Positions 8,204-15,930 of a stretch of 25,374 nt of DNA are shown in pieces. The DNA is from an uncultured Bacteroidales bacterium (GTDB taxonomy: Bacteria > Bacteroidota > Bacteroidia > Bacteroidales > Paludibacteraceae): contig CAKUUM010000038.1 in the NCBI GenBank assembly GCA_934692905.1, forward strand, positions 1 through 25,374, read 5' to 3'. The number at the start of each line of letters is the position of its first letter. Within the stretch, counting starts at the first letter, position 1. The notes under the pieces were generated by a model that ran no database searches, was not told the DNA's origin, and saw only the letters and a list, made by a program, of their open reading frames with translations. Made by a program: the position numbers and the translations under genes.

Positions 8204-10733
8204 TGCCTGTATCTGTATAGTTATTTTCCACATTGTCGCTCATGCGCTCGCCGTCCATCGGGCCTTTCTTCTTCATATTGCCGAAACTGTAGGTAAAACT
8301 GAGCGAGACGGTACGTGAATGCCAGCGGTTCTCCTGATACTGCCAGAAGTCATCGCTGTAGGAGGTGTTGCGCCGTGCGCGTGAATCCAATATGTCCCGC
8401 ACGTTAAAGGCGAGGGCTAACTTCTTGTCCAGAAAGGTCTTGCGCAGTCCTATGTCTATGCTGTAGGAGTGCGATGACTGCCCTTGTGCCGTCACGCGCG
8501 GACTGCGGTAGCGTGCCGACAACTGCCCCGAGAAAGTCTTGGTGAACATAAACGAGGCATTGATGCGTGCCGACCATGCGAATATCTGTCGCGAATGCAA
8601 CTCTATATCCACGGGTGTGCCGTATAGGGTGGAGTGGTAGGAGTTGGCTTTCAGGTAGTTGTAGTAGAAATTGGCAGAGGTGGTCAGTTGCAGCAGTTCG
8701 CCCCACAGGCGGTTCTTTGCCACCACTTCCACACCCAGTTCCTGCCGCGAGGAGAGGTTGATAAAGGTATTCTTCATCGTCTCGCCGTCCAGAAACTTCA
8801 CATTCTGTATCACGCCGTCACGGGCACGCCAGAAGACGCCTGCCGACAAGGTGTGCCTCTCCCATGCCTTCAGGTAGTTGAGTTCCAGCGAAGAAGAGTA
8901 GGAGGGTAGCAACGCGGGGTTACCAAAGCGGATATTTGTGGAGTCCGAGAAGTCCATACGCGGGTTTATCATGTGCCCGCGGGGGCGGTCCACACGGCGT
9001 GTGTAGTTGAGTTGCAACTCATGCCCGTTGCCGAAGTCGTAACTGATATACGCCGACGGGAACAACTGGAAATAGGCTGTATCCTGTGCAGAGGTCTGCA
9101 ACGCCCCCTCATAGTAGTACTCGGTCTCGATATGGCGCATGAAATACTCCCCGCGCAGGCCCACTTGCAGCGACAAATTGTCCCAGAACCTGTTGCCGTA
9201 GGTGATATACAGGGCATGGTTCTGCTCGTTGTTGTGGAAATTGTTGTAGTAACTCCACAGCGTATCCTCGCGCGCATTGCCGTTGTAGGCACTTGCCTGT
9301 GTCTGTCGCCATGCAAGGTCGGTCTGCCAACCCGCCTCAAGACGCGAGTCCTTGGTGGGGTGCCACTCGTAGTCGGCTTTCAGTTGCAAGGAATGGTCGT
9401 TGTTGTCCGACAACTGCTCCTGTGTGGTACTGATGCCGTTTTCCGTTTGGGTATAGAAATTGTCGTTGTTGAACCCGAAGTTGAAGAACTGCGCCGAGGT
9501 CTGCAACTTGTGCGCATTGCTGATGTCGAAGTTCCACGACAGCATGGCATTGTAGCCCGGATGGTTGGCTGTACCCGTCTGGTTTCGCTCGTAGTAACGC
9601 AGTGTATCTTCTTGATTGCCTGCGTCTTGCGGGGCAACAAACTGCGTTACGTCATACAACGTGTAGTGTGTAGGATTGTTGGTGCGATTGGAGAAGAACC
9701 CGTTGGTCGGGTCATTCTTTGCTTCCACAATGCCGAAGCCCGACACACCTATGGTGGAGCGGTCTGTCACACGGATATCCACGCCTCCGCGCAGAAACAT
9801 CCCTCCGCCCGAATGGTGCGACTCGCCCTCTGTCAGCATACGTGTCGTGTCTGCGGCGTAGTAGTTGTAGCGGTCGGAATAGGTACTGCCGTTGGAACTG
9901 CGATAGTGGTAGCCCGCATTGAAATAGGCATCCACAATACCCTTCGAGAAGTTGATGTTGAAGCCCAACTTACCCCCAGGCGGTGTCGTCCACGGTTTGG
10001 CAAGGGCGTAACTGACGTCCATATTCACCGAACCATAGTACCCTGCCTTGCGGTCTTTCTTCATTACAAGATTGATGATACCTGCTGTGCCTTCGGGGGA
10101 AAACTTGGCAGACGGATTGGTGATGAGTTCTATCTTTTTGATACTCTCTGCGGGCAGTTGTTGCAGCACTTGTGCGCGTGTGTCGGCTGTCAGTCCTGCA
10201 GGTTTGCCGTTAATCCAAATCTCCACGTCTTCCGAGTTGCGCAGCGAGATATTGCCTTCTTGGTCCACGTCCACCGACGGGATATTCTCCAACACATCGG
10301 TCACCGAACCGCCTGCTGAAGCGATGTTCTGGTCCACCGAGAACACTTTCTTGTCCAACTCAAACCGCATGGTAGAGCCTTGCCCCACAACCTCCACTTC
10401 ACTCAGTGTCTGCGCGTCCTCCGTCAGATATATCTTGCCGAGGTTCACCTCTTTGCCCTGCAATGTCACCTCGCGCACCACATCAGTGTAGCCCACAAAC
10501 GATATGCGGATAATGTATGCCCCGTTGCCGAGGTTGAGGAGCATAAACTCCCCGTTCTCGTCTGTCGTATTGCCGTCTGCGGGAGTACTGCCTCCTTTGG
10601 GCGTAGCGGATACATTCACAAAGTCAAGCGGTTGGCGGGTTGATGCGTCCAGCACCCGTCCCGTCACTCTGTTTTGCGCCACTGCCACCATAGTCAGCAG
10701 CATCAACACTGCAATATGGAGCGCACGCCTCAT
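8193..10733 (-). CDS. TonB-dependent-receptor-like outer-membrane protein with CarboxypepD_reg-like N-terminal domain
   Basis: 846 residues from ATG 10733, chosen because a signal peptide (MRRALHIAVLMLLTMVAVAQ) starts there and because it overlaps the aroQ stop as ATGA. Residues ~22-100 are a carboxypeptidase regulatory-like beta-sandwich (VTGRVLDASTRQPLDFVNVS ... GEFMLLNLGNGAYIIRISFVGY). Residues ~110-220 form a plug (SVTDVLENIPSVDVDQEGNI, SAKFSPEGTAGIINLVMKKD). The rest is the Outer membrane protein beta-barrel family (OMP_b-brl_3) with ELNYLKAWE and LNYTRRVDRPRGHMINP. No extended TonB box is obvious. Some relatives are SusC-like importers, others have no known ligand; no SusD-like partner is present, so a polysaccharide-utilisation role is not supported. 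Confidence 0.85.
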   Translation of the reverse strand: MRRALHIAVLMLLTMVAVAQNRVTGRVLDASTRQPLDFVNVSATPKGGSTPADGNTTDENGEFMLLNLGNGAYIIRISFVGYTDVVREVTLQGKEVNLGKIYLTEDAQTLSEVEVVGQGSTMRFELDKKVFSVDQNIASAGGSVTDVLENIPSVDVDQEGNISLRNSEDVEIWINGKPAGLTADTRAQVLQQLPAESIKKIELITNPSAKFSPEGTAGIINLVMKKDRKAGYYGSVNMDVSYALAKPWTTPPGGKLGFNINFSKGIVDAYFNAGYHYRSSNGSTYSDRYNYYAADTTRMLTEGESHHSGGGMFLRGGVDIRVTDRSTIGVSGFGIVEAKNDPTNGFFSNRTNNPTHYTLYDVTQFVAPQDAGNQEDTLRYYERNQTGTANHPGYNAMLSWNFDISNAHKLQTSAQFFNFGFNNDNFYTQTENGISTTQEQLSDNNDHSLQLKADYEWHPTKDSRLEAGWQTDLAWRQTQASAYNGNAREDTLWSYYNNFHNNEQNHALYITYGNRFWDNLSLQVGLRGEYFMRHIETEYYYEGALQTSAQDTAYFQLFPSAYISYDFGNGHELQLNYTRRVDRPRGHMINPRMDFSDSTNIRFGNPALLPSYSSSLELNYLKAWERHTLSAGVFWRARDGVIQNVKFLDGETMKNTFINLSSRQELGVEVVAKNRLWGELLQLTTSANFYYNYLKANSYHSTLYGTPVDIELHSRQIFAWSARINASFMFTKTFSGQLSARYRSPRVTAQGQSSHSYSIDIGLRKTFLDKKLALAFNVRDILDSRARRNTSYSDDFWQYQENRWHSRTVSLSFTYSFGNMKKKGPMDGERMSDNVENNYTDTGSEE

Positions 10734-11179
10734 CGTTTGCTGTTGATTATCCACTCCAATGCCTCGCGGTAGCCGTCCGTGCCGTGTCCCATCACGGTGT
10801 GTGCACACACGTCGCTCAGCAGACTCACATGCCGGAACTCCTCACGTTGGCTGATGTCGGATATATGCACCTCCACCACAGGCACCGTGGCACAAGCCAC
10901 TGCATCGCGCAATGCCACACTCGTATGTGTATAGCCGCCTGCGTTGAGGATGATACCGTCACAGGGTTCAGTGTGTAGCGATGTCTTCATACCCCCGAAC
11001 TCCTGCACCCAGTCTATCAGGTCACCCTCGTGGTTCGACTGGCGGTACTCCATATATATATAGGTGTATGCGCGCTGCAAATCCACCAGCACTTGCTCCA
11101 TCGAGCGGGTGCCATATACTGCAGGCTCCCGCCGCCCCAGCAGGTTCAGGTTCGGTCCGTTGATAATCGCTATCCGCAT
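10730..11179 (-). CDS. aroQ: Type II 3-dehydroquinate dehydratase
   Basis: 149 residues, the usual length of type II enzymes. It catalyses 3-dehydroquinate to 3-dehydroshikimate in the shikimate pathway, in the cytoplasm. Signature segments are all present: INGPNLNLLGRREPAVYG with the catalytic arginine and tyrosine, the QSNHEGDLIDW loop, ILNAGGYTHTSVALRDA, and VEVHISDISQREEFRHVS with the catalytic histidine. It begins 20 bases after the rho stop and its TGA overlaps the ATG of the outer-membrane protein gene by 4 bases (ATGA), so it is an internal member of the rho operon. Nothing is unusual in the protein; the neighbours (rho, OMP) are not metabolically related. Confidence 0.95.
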   Translation of the reverse strand: MRIAIINGPNLNLLGRREPAVYGTRSMEQVLVDLQRAYTYIYMEYRQSNHEGDLIDWVQEFGGMKTSLHTEPCDGIILNAGGYTHTSVALRDAVACATVPVVEVHISDISQREEFRHVSLLSDVCAHTVMGHGTDGYREALEWIINSKR

Positions 11180-11199
11180 ATTGCTGTTTGTATATCGGT

Positions 11200-13287
11200 T
11201 TATGGTCTGACGCCGTTTACCATCAGCAGAAACTCATCGTTGTCGCGCGTGCGTTCCATATATTGTTTCAGTTTCTCCATGGCCTCCACACTGTTCATAT
11301 CGCTCAACTGTTTGCGTATCTGCCACATGCGTGACAGCACATCGGGCGGCAACAGCAGGTCATCACGGCGGGTGCTTGATGCCGGTATATCCACGGCAGG
11401 GAAGATACGTTTGTTGCTCAATTTACGGTCCAGTTGCAACTCCATATTACCCGTACCCTTGAACTCCTCGAATATCACATCGTCCATCTTGCTGCCGGTC
11501 TCGGTCAGTGCCGTGGCAATGATAGTCAGGCTACCGCCGTTCTCAATGTTACGTGCCGCACCGAAGAAGCGCTTGGGTTTGTGCAGCGCCTGTGCCTCCA
11601 CACCACCTGACAGCACCTTGCCGCTCGCAGGAGCCACTGTGTTGTAGGCACGTGCCAAACGGGTGATACTATCCAGCAGGATAACTACATCATGCCCGCA
11701 TTCTACCAGTCGTTTGGCTTTCTCATGCACGATATTCGCTACCTTCACATGGTTCTCGGCGGGCTCGTCGAAGGTCGAAGCAATCACCTCCGCCTTCACG
11801 CTGCGTGCCATATCCGTCACCTCCTCAGGACGCTCGTCAATGAGCAGGATTATCATATATACTTCGGGGTGGTTGGCAGCAATAGCATTGGCTATCTCCT
11901 TGAGCAGCACCGTCTTACCTGTCTTCGGTTGTGCTACTATCAGACCGCGCTGACCCTTGCCAATCGGGGCAAACAAGTCGATGATACGTACTGACAGCGG
12001 GTCGCTCTTGTCGCCCTTGCACAGTTTGAATTTCTCGTCAGGGAAGAGTGGGGTGAGGTTCTCAAACGCAATACGCTCGCGTGCTTGTGCGGGCGAGATA
12101 CCATTGATACGAATCACTTCTTTCATCGGGAAATACTTGTCCGTGTCGCGTGGCGGACGGATGGTGCACTCCACCGTGTCACCTGTCTTCAGGCTGTATT
12201 GCTTAATCTGCTGTGCCGAAACGTAGATGTCATCAGGCGACGAGATATAGTTGTAATCCGCACTGCGCAGGAATCCGTACCCGTCAGGGCAGCATTCCAG
12301 CGTACCCATTGCCACGATAGTATCTCCAAATGCCTCTGCACCGCTGTTGAGCGCTTCGTCCTCAGGACCTGCAGGGGCTTGATATTTAGGCGTCTCATGA
12401 ATAGGGGTAATCTCCTCACCGTTGGCTATCTGCTCTTCGCGTTTAGCCATCTGTTTGGTTATCTGCGCAATACGGGCATTGATACGGGCTTGGCGCTCCT
12501 CTTTGGTCTCGTTCTTGCGGTTGGGGGTGTAGGGATTATAGGCTTCCTGCTTTGCCTCTGCCGCAGGTGCTTGTACGGGCTCTGCCTGTTCTGCCTTGGG
12601 GGCCTCTGTTTTTGGAGCAGGCTGTACTTGCGGTGCTGCTTCTGCTACAGGTGCCTCTGCTGGTGCTGGCTGCTCAGGCAACGGATTTTTTCTTGGGCGT
12701 CCGCGCTTCTTGGCGGGAGCCGCAACGGGAGTATCATTTTCTGGTGCTGCTGCAGCGTTTTCGGGCTGTGCAGGAGCCGTATTGCTCATATCTTGAATTT
12801 CCATCTGTACGGCAGGATTGTTTTTGGCTTTACGTCCACGCTTGTTGCCGCTCGCATTATCTGCTGCTTGTCGCTGGGTATTATTATCTGTCGGAATGGG
12901 GGTATCAAACAATGTGGATGGTGTGCTGGATATAGTGGGTTTGGGTTGAGGTTGCTTGGCTTGTTCTTCTTTTATTTGGTCAAGCGTCTCTTGTTTGCTG
13001 CCTACTGTGGCAACTACTCGGTTGCCTTTGAGGTTTGCGGTGTTTACTTTCGTAGGAGTCTGTTGTATTCTGTTGCGCTTGTTTCGCTTGGGTTCGTCGC
13101 CTTGTGCCTGCCGCGCATCGGCTTTCGCCTGCACCTCGGCACCTCGTCTGTCGGCTTGGGCATCCAGAATTTCATAGATTACTGACTGGGGTGTCGCGTT
13201 CTTGTTGATTTTCAGTCCGAACGATTCCGCAATCTCAATCAGTTGTTCGAGCGTCATACGCCCGAGTCGTTGCATATCGTATTGCAT
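11200..13287 (-). CDS. rho: Transcription termination factor Rho with large disordered insertion
   Basis: 695 residues against about 420 in Escherichia coli. Order: Rho_N helix domain (~1-45: LEQLIEIAESFGLKI), a ~260-residue low-complexity Ala/Pro/Gln/Lys/Glu region (~50-310) with two AT-hook-like basic motifs (KRGRKAK at 149 and KRGRPRK at 194), the RNA-binding cold-shock domain (~325-395: GFLRSADYNYISSPDDIYVS), and the RecA-type ATPase. Walker A is QPKTGKT (453-459), Walker B is VVILLDS (534-540), the Q/R loops (TALTETGSKMDDVIFEEFKG) are intact. Large disordered insertions are typical of Bacteroidetes Rho and in Bacteroides thetaiotaomicron one has been linked to phase separation. It has its own promoter just past the mtaB stop and heads an operon with aroQ and envelope genes. 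Confidence 0.95.
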   Translation of the reverse strand: MQYDMQRLGRMTLEQLIEIAESFGLKINKNATPQSVIYEILDAQADRRGAEVQAKADARQAQGDEPKRNKRNRIQQTPTKVNTANLKGNRVVATVGSKQETLDQIKEEQAKQPQPKPTISSTPSTLFDTPIPTDNNTQRQAADNASGNKRGRKAKNNPAVQMEIQDMSNTAPAQPENAAAAPENDTPVAAPAKKRGRPRKNPLPEQPAPAEAPVAEAAPQVQPAPKTEAPKAEQAEPVQAPAAEAKQEAYNPYTPNRKNETKEERQARINARIAQITKQMAKREEQIANGEEITPIHETPKYQAPAGPEDEALNSGAEAFGDTIVAMGTLECCPDGYGFLRSADYNYISSPDDIYVSAQQIKQYSLKTGDTVECTIRPPRDTDKYFPMKEVIRINGISPAQARERIAFENLTPLFPDEKFKLCKGDKSDPLSVRIIDLFAPIGKGQRGLIVAQPKTGKTVLLKEIANAIAANHPEVYMIILLIDERPEEVTDMARSVKAEVIASTFDEPAENHVKVANIVHEKAKRLVECGHDVVILLDSITRLARAYNTVAPASGKVLSGGVEAQALHKPKRFFGAARNIENGGSLTIIATALTETGSKMDDVIFEEFKGTGNMELQLDRKLSNKRIFPAVDIPASSTRRDDLLLPPDVLSRMWQIRKQLSDMNSVEAMEKLKQYMERTRDNDEFLLMVNGVRP

Positions 13288-13364
13288 AAAAAGTTAATGA
13301 TTTTATTCTAAAAAGGGAATTGTAACAGGTGAGCAGTAGGTCGCTCCCCGAACCTATCACGGCG

Positions 13365-13395
13365 CAAAGGTACAACAAAAATCGGAAATATGCAA
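13365..13395 (-). promoter_or_regulatory. Bacteroidetes-type promoter of rho
   Basis: On the minus strand TTG (13395-13393), 20 bases, then TACCTTTG (13372-13365). The element lies immediately after the mtaB stop at 13400. The resulting ~70-base leader (13288-13358) contains short overlapping inverted repeats (AGGT/ACCT and GAGC/GCTC) that could fold in two ways. Confidence 0.75.
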
Positions 13396-13399
13396 GTGT

Positions 13400-14665
13400 C
13401 TATAGCAGAATTTCCTCAAAAATGTTCACTTTTTCTTTCCTATAGGGGGCACTCACCTTGATATAGTTCTCCGTGAAGCCTGACATCAGGTCTCCTTGAC
13501 GCTTTGACTCCCACAGCACTACGGCTTTTTCGCCCTTGTGCAGGGCATAGAAATCCGCCAGTTTCCGTTCCGATACAGCGTGCAGCACCTTGCTCCGTCT
13601 GTGCCTCTCCGCCATAGGCACCACCTCGAGTTCCATCTCCAACATGCGCGTGTGCGCGCGTTCCGAATAGGTAAATACGTGCAACTGGCTTACGGGCAGT
13701 CGTTCTATAAACGCCACATAATCATCGAAATACGCCTTTGTCTCCCCTCTCACACCCACCATACAATCCACGCCGATAAAGGCATTGGGCATCACCTGCT
13801 GTATGTGCATCACACGCTCCTCGAATAACTCCCGCGTATATCGGCGGTGCATGATTTTGAGCACTTCGTTGCTCCCCGATTGCAACGGGATATGGAAATG
13901 CGGGGCAAAATGCTTCGATTGTGCCACAAAGTCTATCACTTCGTCACTCAGCAGGTTCGGCTCGCACGACGATATCCGTACCCTGTAGCCCACACCCTCT
14001 TCGCTTGCCTGCAAATCGTCCAAAGCGTACAGCAAATCAATGAATTGCTCTCCTGTACTTCGTCCGAAATCGCCTATATTCACGCCCGTCAGCACTATCT
14101 CTTTCGCCCCCTCGTCAATCGCCTTTTGGGCTGCTTTCGCCACATCCGCAATGCTCGGGTTGCGCGATTTTCCTCGTGCCAGCGGTATCGTGCAATAGGT
14201 GCAGAAGTAGTTGCACCCGTCTTGCACTTTCAGGAAACAGCGTGTCCTGTCGTCTTTCGAGTACGCCCCGTGGAAGTCGTCCACCGCACGTATGTCTGAT
14301 GTCACAATATCAGCCTGATTATATTGCCGTTCTATCCGATCCACCAACTCGGGGATATGAAATTTCGCATCCTGCCCCAATACGTAATCCACTCCTTCTA
14401 TCTCGCTGATTTCCTGTGGCTTGAGTTGAGCATAGCAGCCCGTAACTATCAGCACGGCATTGGGGTTCTCCCTGCGTATCTTGTGTATGGCTTGCCTGCC
14501 TTTGTGGTCTGCCACGTCGGTCACGGAGCAGGTATTGACAATACAAACATCGGCTTCCTCGTTGGCTTTCGCGCGCGTGTGTCCGCGTTCCAACAAGGTC
14601 TTCCCTATCGCACTGCTCTCCGCAAAGTTCAGTTTGCACCCCAATGTCACAAATCGTATCCTCAT
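13400..14665 (-). CDS. mtaB: tRNA t6A37 methylthiotransferase MtaB (radical SAM)
   Basis: 421 residues from ATG 14665; a TTG two codons upstream is unlikely. The enzyme adds a methylthio group to N6-threonylcarbamoyladenosine at position 37 of ANN-decoding tRNAs. The N-terminal UPF0004 domain supplies the auxiliary 4Fe-4S cluster with C10 (TLGCKLN), C46 (CIVNTC) and C77 (VTGCYAQ). The radical SAM motif CxxxCxxC is CNYFCTYC (C151, C155, C158). GANIGDFG-like VLTGVNIGDFG and HFHIPLQSGS are conserved. The C-terminal ~60 residues (after HTRMLEMELEVVP) correspond to the substrate-binding TRAM-like region. It is transcribed alone from its own promoter, and the rho promoter follows its stop. Confidence 0.93.
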   Translation of the reverse strand: MRIRFVTLGCKLNFAESSAIGKTLLERGHTRAKANEEADVCIVNTCSVTDVADHKGRQAIHKIRRENPNAVLIVTGCYAQLKPQEISEIEGVDYVLGQDAKFHIPELVDRIERQYNQADIVTSDIRAVDDFHGAYSKDDRTRCFLKVQDGCNYFCTYCTIPLARGKSRNPSIADVAKAAQKAIDEGAKEIVLTGVNIGDFGRSTGEQFIDLLYALDDLQASEEGVGYRVRISSCEPNLLSDEVIDFVAQSKHFAPHFHIPLQSGSNEVLKIMHRRYTRELFEERVMHIQQVMPNAFIGVDCMVGVRGETKAYFDDYVAFIERLPVSQLHVFTYSERAHTRMLEMELEVVPMAERHRRSKVLHAVSERKLADFYALHKGEKAVVLWESKRQGDLMSGFTENYIKVSAPYRKEKVNIFEEILL

Positions 14666-14683
14666 CCCCAAGATATTTCAACT

Positions 14684-14720
14684 ATAAACACTCCAACCAT
14701 AAACACTCCAACCATAAACC
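14684..14720. repeat. 15-bp tandem repeat in the mtaB leader
   Basis: ATAAACACTCCAACC occurs at 14684-14698 and again at 14699-14713, followed by the partial copy ATAAACC. It lies between the mtaB promoter and its ATG, so it is transcribed in the 5' leader. Confidence 0.8.
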
Positions 14721-14725
14721 GAGTA

Positions 14726-14757
14726 CAAAGATAATACAAAATCGTCCAAAATCCAAA
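14726..14757 (-). promoter_or_regulatory. Bacteroidetes-type promoter of mtaB
   Basis: Minus strand TTTG (14757-14754), 20 bases, TATCTTTG (14733-14726). The leader to the ATG at 14665 is about 55 bases. Confidence 0.75.
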
Positions 14758-15092
14758 TTTATTTTCGTTTTTTCGCCAAAATGGTGCATTTTGCATTTTC
14801 GGCTTGTAAGACACTGAATATCAATACCAAAAAATCTTCATTTTTTCAGTGGTTTCTCTACACTTTTCCAAAAACGGCTGTTTAAACAAAAATTGCATTT
14901 CAATTCACAATTTCGCACGTCCGCAATGACCACAAAACAACTCAATAATCCCCCAAAAAGAATAACCAAAATATGAACAACCGAAAAAACCTGTTGTGCG
15001 CAACATGCGCACAAGGGATTATATTCGTTAATGCTCACTAATTGACCATATAAAAACACGGATAAACGCACATTTAACCATATACAAAGAAA
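14758..15092. other. AT-rich stretch without a supported gene; one hairpin
   Basis: No reading frame here has a credible start or protein-like composition. The one clear structure is a perfect 9-bp hairpin, TTGTGCGCA (14994-15002), loop ACA, TGCGCACAA (15006-15014). Confidence 0.6.
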
Positions 15093-15116
15093 CATGCAGC
15101 GCTTTTGCGCTGCATG
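15093..15116 (-). terminator. Perfect hairpin, probable terminator of the leftward remnant
   Basis: CATGCAGCGC (15093-15102), four-base loop, GCGCTGCATG (15107-15116). Read leftward it is followed by TTTCTTTG, so it could end transcription coming from the 5S/pseudogene side. On the plus strand no T-run follows. Confidence 0.55.
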
Positions 15117-15153
15117 AAGTAGCCTCAAACTAAGGGCTGATGTTGTATCTCCC

Positions 15154-15433
15154 TTATCTTCTAGTTCTTCTGATAATCAGAAATGTTTCAAGACAGATAG
15201 AAACTATTACTAACCAAGGTTCGAATGTACTACCAATCGTTAGTAATATCGAGATACAACTAATTGCGTTAGGATTATCATCTACCCAACTGCCTACTGA
15301 ATGGGCTAACTTTTTGAACCCATTCTACATAATTTGAAATACATTCTTTGTCATTACATAGAATATTATTTCTCGCAGATGTGATATCCTCGGGGCAAAA
15401 GGCATCCACTACATTAAACAATGCCCCATTAAG
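15154..15433 (-). pseudogene. Frameshifted remnant of an unrecognised protein
   Basis: Reading leftward from 15433, directly beside the 5S gene, one frame gives a protein-like stretch (GALFNVVDAFCPEDITSAR, then CISNYVEWVQK) and stops at 15278. The overlapping next frame continues equally protein-like (KLAHSVGSWVDDNPNAI, then a hydrophobic segment around TIGSTFEPWLVIVSICLETF and a basic tail RRTRR) to a stop at 15154. Moving one base in the run of five T (plus strand 15311-15315) joins them into one ~92-residue product with a C-terminal membrane helix. There is no ATG at its 5' end, which abuts the 5S gene, so it looks truncated as well as frameshifted. I do not recognise the family. A hairpin terminator follows at 15093-15116. 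Confidence 0.45.
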
Positions 15434-15435
15434 TT

Positions 15436-15543
15436 AGGCAGCGTCCTACTCTCCCACCAAACGGCAGTACCATCGGCGCAATTGGTTTTGACTTCTCTGT
15501 TCGGAAAGGGAAGAGGTCTTTTGACCAATGCTATAACCACCAT
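15436..15543 (-). rRNA. rrf: 5S ribosomal RNA, solitary copy
   Basis: Read leftward, the sequence contains the 5S hallmarks in order: GGTGGTTATAGC at the 5' end, CCTCTTCCC, CCGAACAGAGAAGT, GCGCCGATGGTACTG, and GGGAGAGTAGG near the 3' end. The secondary structure is intact: helix I GGTGG (15541-15537) with CTGCC near 15441-15437, helix II ATTGGT with ACCAAT plus a single bulged T, a closed helix CTGCC/GGTGG with loop GTTT, and the loop E pair GATGGTA/GAGAGTA. This fits a ~108-base Bacteroidetes 5S rRNA, a component of the large ribosomal subunit. No 23S, 16S or tRNA genes flank it within the window. It could be an extra functional copy or a relic of a rearranged rRNA operon; the preserved pairing argues against long-term decay. 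Confidence 0.85.
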
Positions 15544-15559
15544 TCACATCTACAATCCA

Positions 15560-15748
15560 TTAACATGGCAGATGCTTATCAAAAATCTCTCTGTTTTTCT
15601 TTTCTATTTCAGGGTCGTTATCATCATAATCAATTCTTCCTGTATGTTCAAAATCAATACCAATAGCCGCTAAATCGTCGCTTATGGCTTGAAGTTTAGC
15701 AAGATCAATACGATGGGTGTCAATACCCACATGAATTATTCTTCGCAT
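15560..15748 (-). CDS. Small hypothetical protein (62 residues)
   Basis: An ATG-started frame of 62 residues, rich in Asp, Ile and His (starts MRRIIHVGIDTHRIDLAKL, ends NREIFDKHLPC). The composition is protein-like: a predicted amphipathic helix (DLAKLQAISDDLAAIGIDF) followed by an acidic patch (RIDYDDNDPEIEKK). I do not recognise it and find no catalytic motif. Its stop is 17 bases before the 5S gene on the same strand. No promoter of the usual type is visible upstream, where a 12-bp inverted repeat lies at 15797-15839. It could be a real small gene or a fragment. Confidence 0.4.
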   Translation of the reverse strand: MRRIIHVGIDTHRIDLAKLQAISDDLAAIGIDFEHTGRIDYDDNDPEIEKKNREIFDKHLPC

Positions 15749-15796
15749 ATTATGTATAATGCTAATAGTTAATCACATATATAGTTATTTGCAACA

Positions 15797-15839
15797 AATA
15801 TGGTACAGGTGCGTGACGTCATGGTTTCTGTACCATATT
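15797..15839. repeat. 12-bp perfect inverted repeat enclosing TGACGTCA
   Basis: AATATGGTACAG (15797-15808) and CTGTACCATATT (15828-15839) are exact reverse complements, 19 bases apart. The spacer contains the 8-bp palindrome TGACGTCA (15814-15821). No T-run follows on either strand, so it looks more like a protein-binding site or recombination end than a terminator. Confidence 0.75.
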
Positions 15840-15892
15840 ACGTAATCCACGAATAATGGTCCTTCGAGGAACTTAATATTATATCGAAATGG

Positions 15893-15930
15893 ATGGTGTA
15901 TCATGCATTATACACCATAGGCTTTTTCTT
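15893..15930 (+). terminator. Hairpin followed by T-rich tract
   Basis: ATGGTGTAT (15893-15901) pairs with ATACACCAT (15910-15918) around 8 bases; on the plus strand AGGCTTTTTCTTT follows. No rightward gene is evident upstream, so its role is uncertain. Confidence 0.4.

Noticed and set aside
8973..10319. Plus-strand open frame of 448 codons
   Set aside because: Antisense shadow of the outer-membrane protein gene; Val/Cys/Arg-biased composition typical of a complementary strand.
12085..13185. Plus-strand open frame of 366 codons, Leu/Cys-rich
   Set aside because: Antisense to the low-complexity part of rho; the composition follows from the Ala/Pro/Gln codons on the other strand.
14838..15128. 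Minus-strand 96-codon frame rich in Cys and Val
   Set aside because: It runs through two perfect hairpins and AT-rich sequence and has no protein-like pattern.
15140..15337. Plus-strand 65-codon hydrophobic frame
   Set aside because: It lies opposite the pseudogene, whose joined minus frame looks more protein-like; no promoter or start context.
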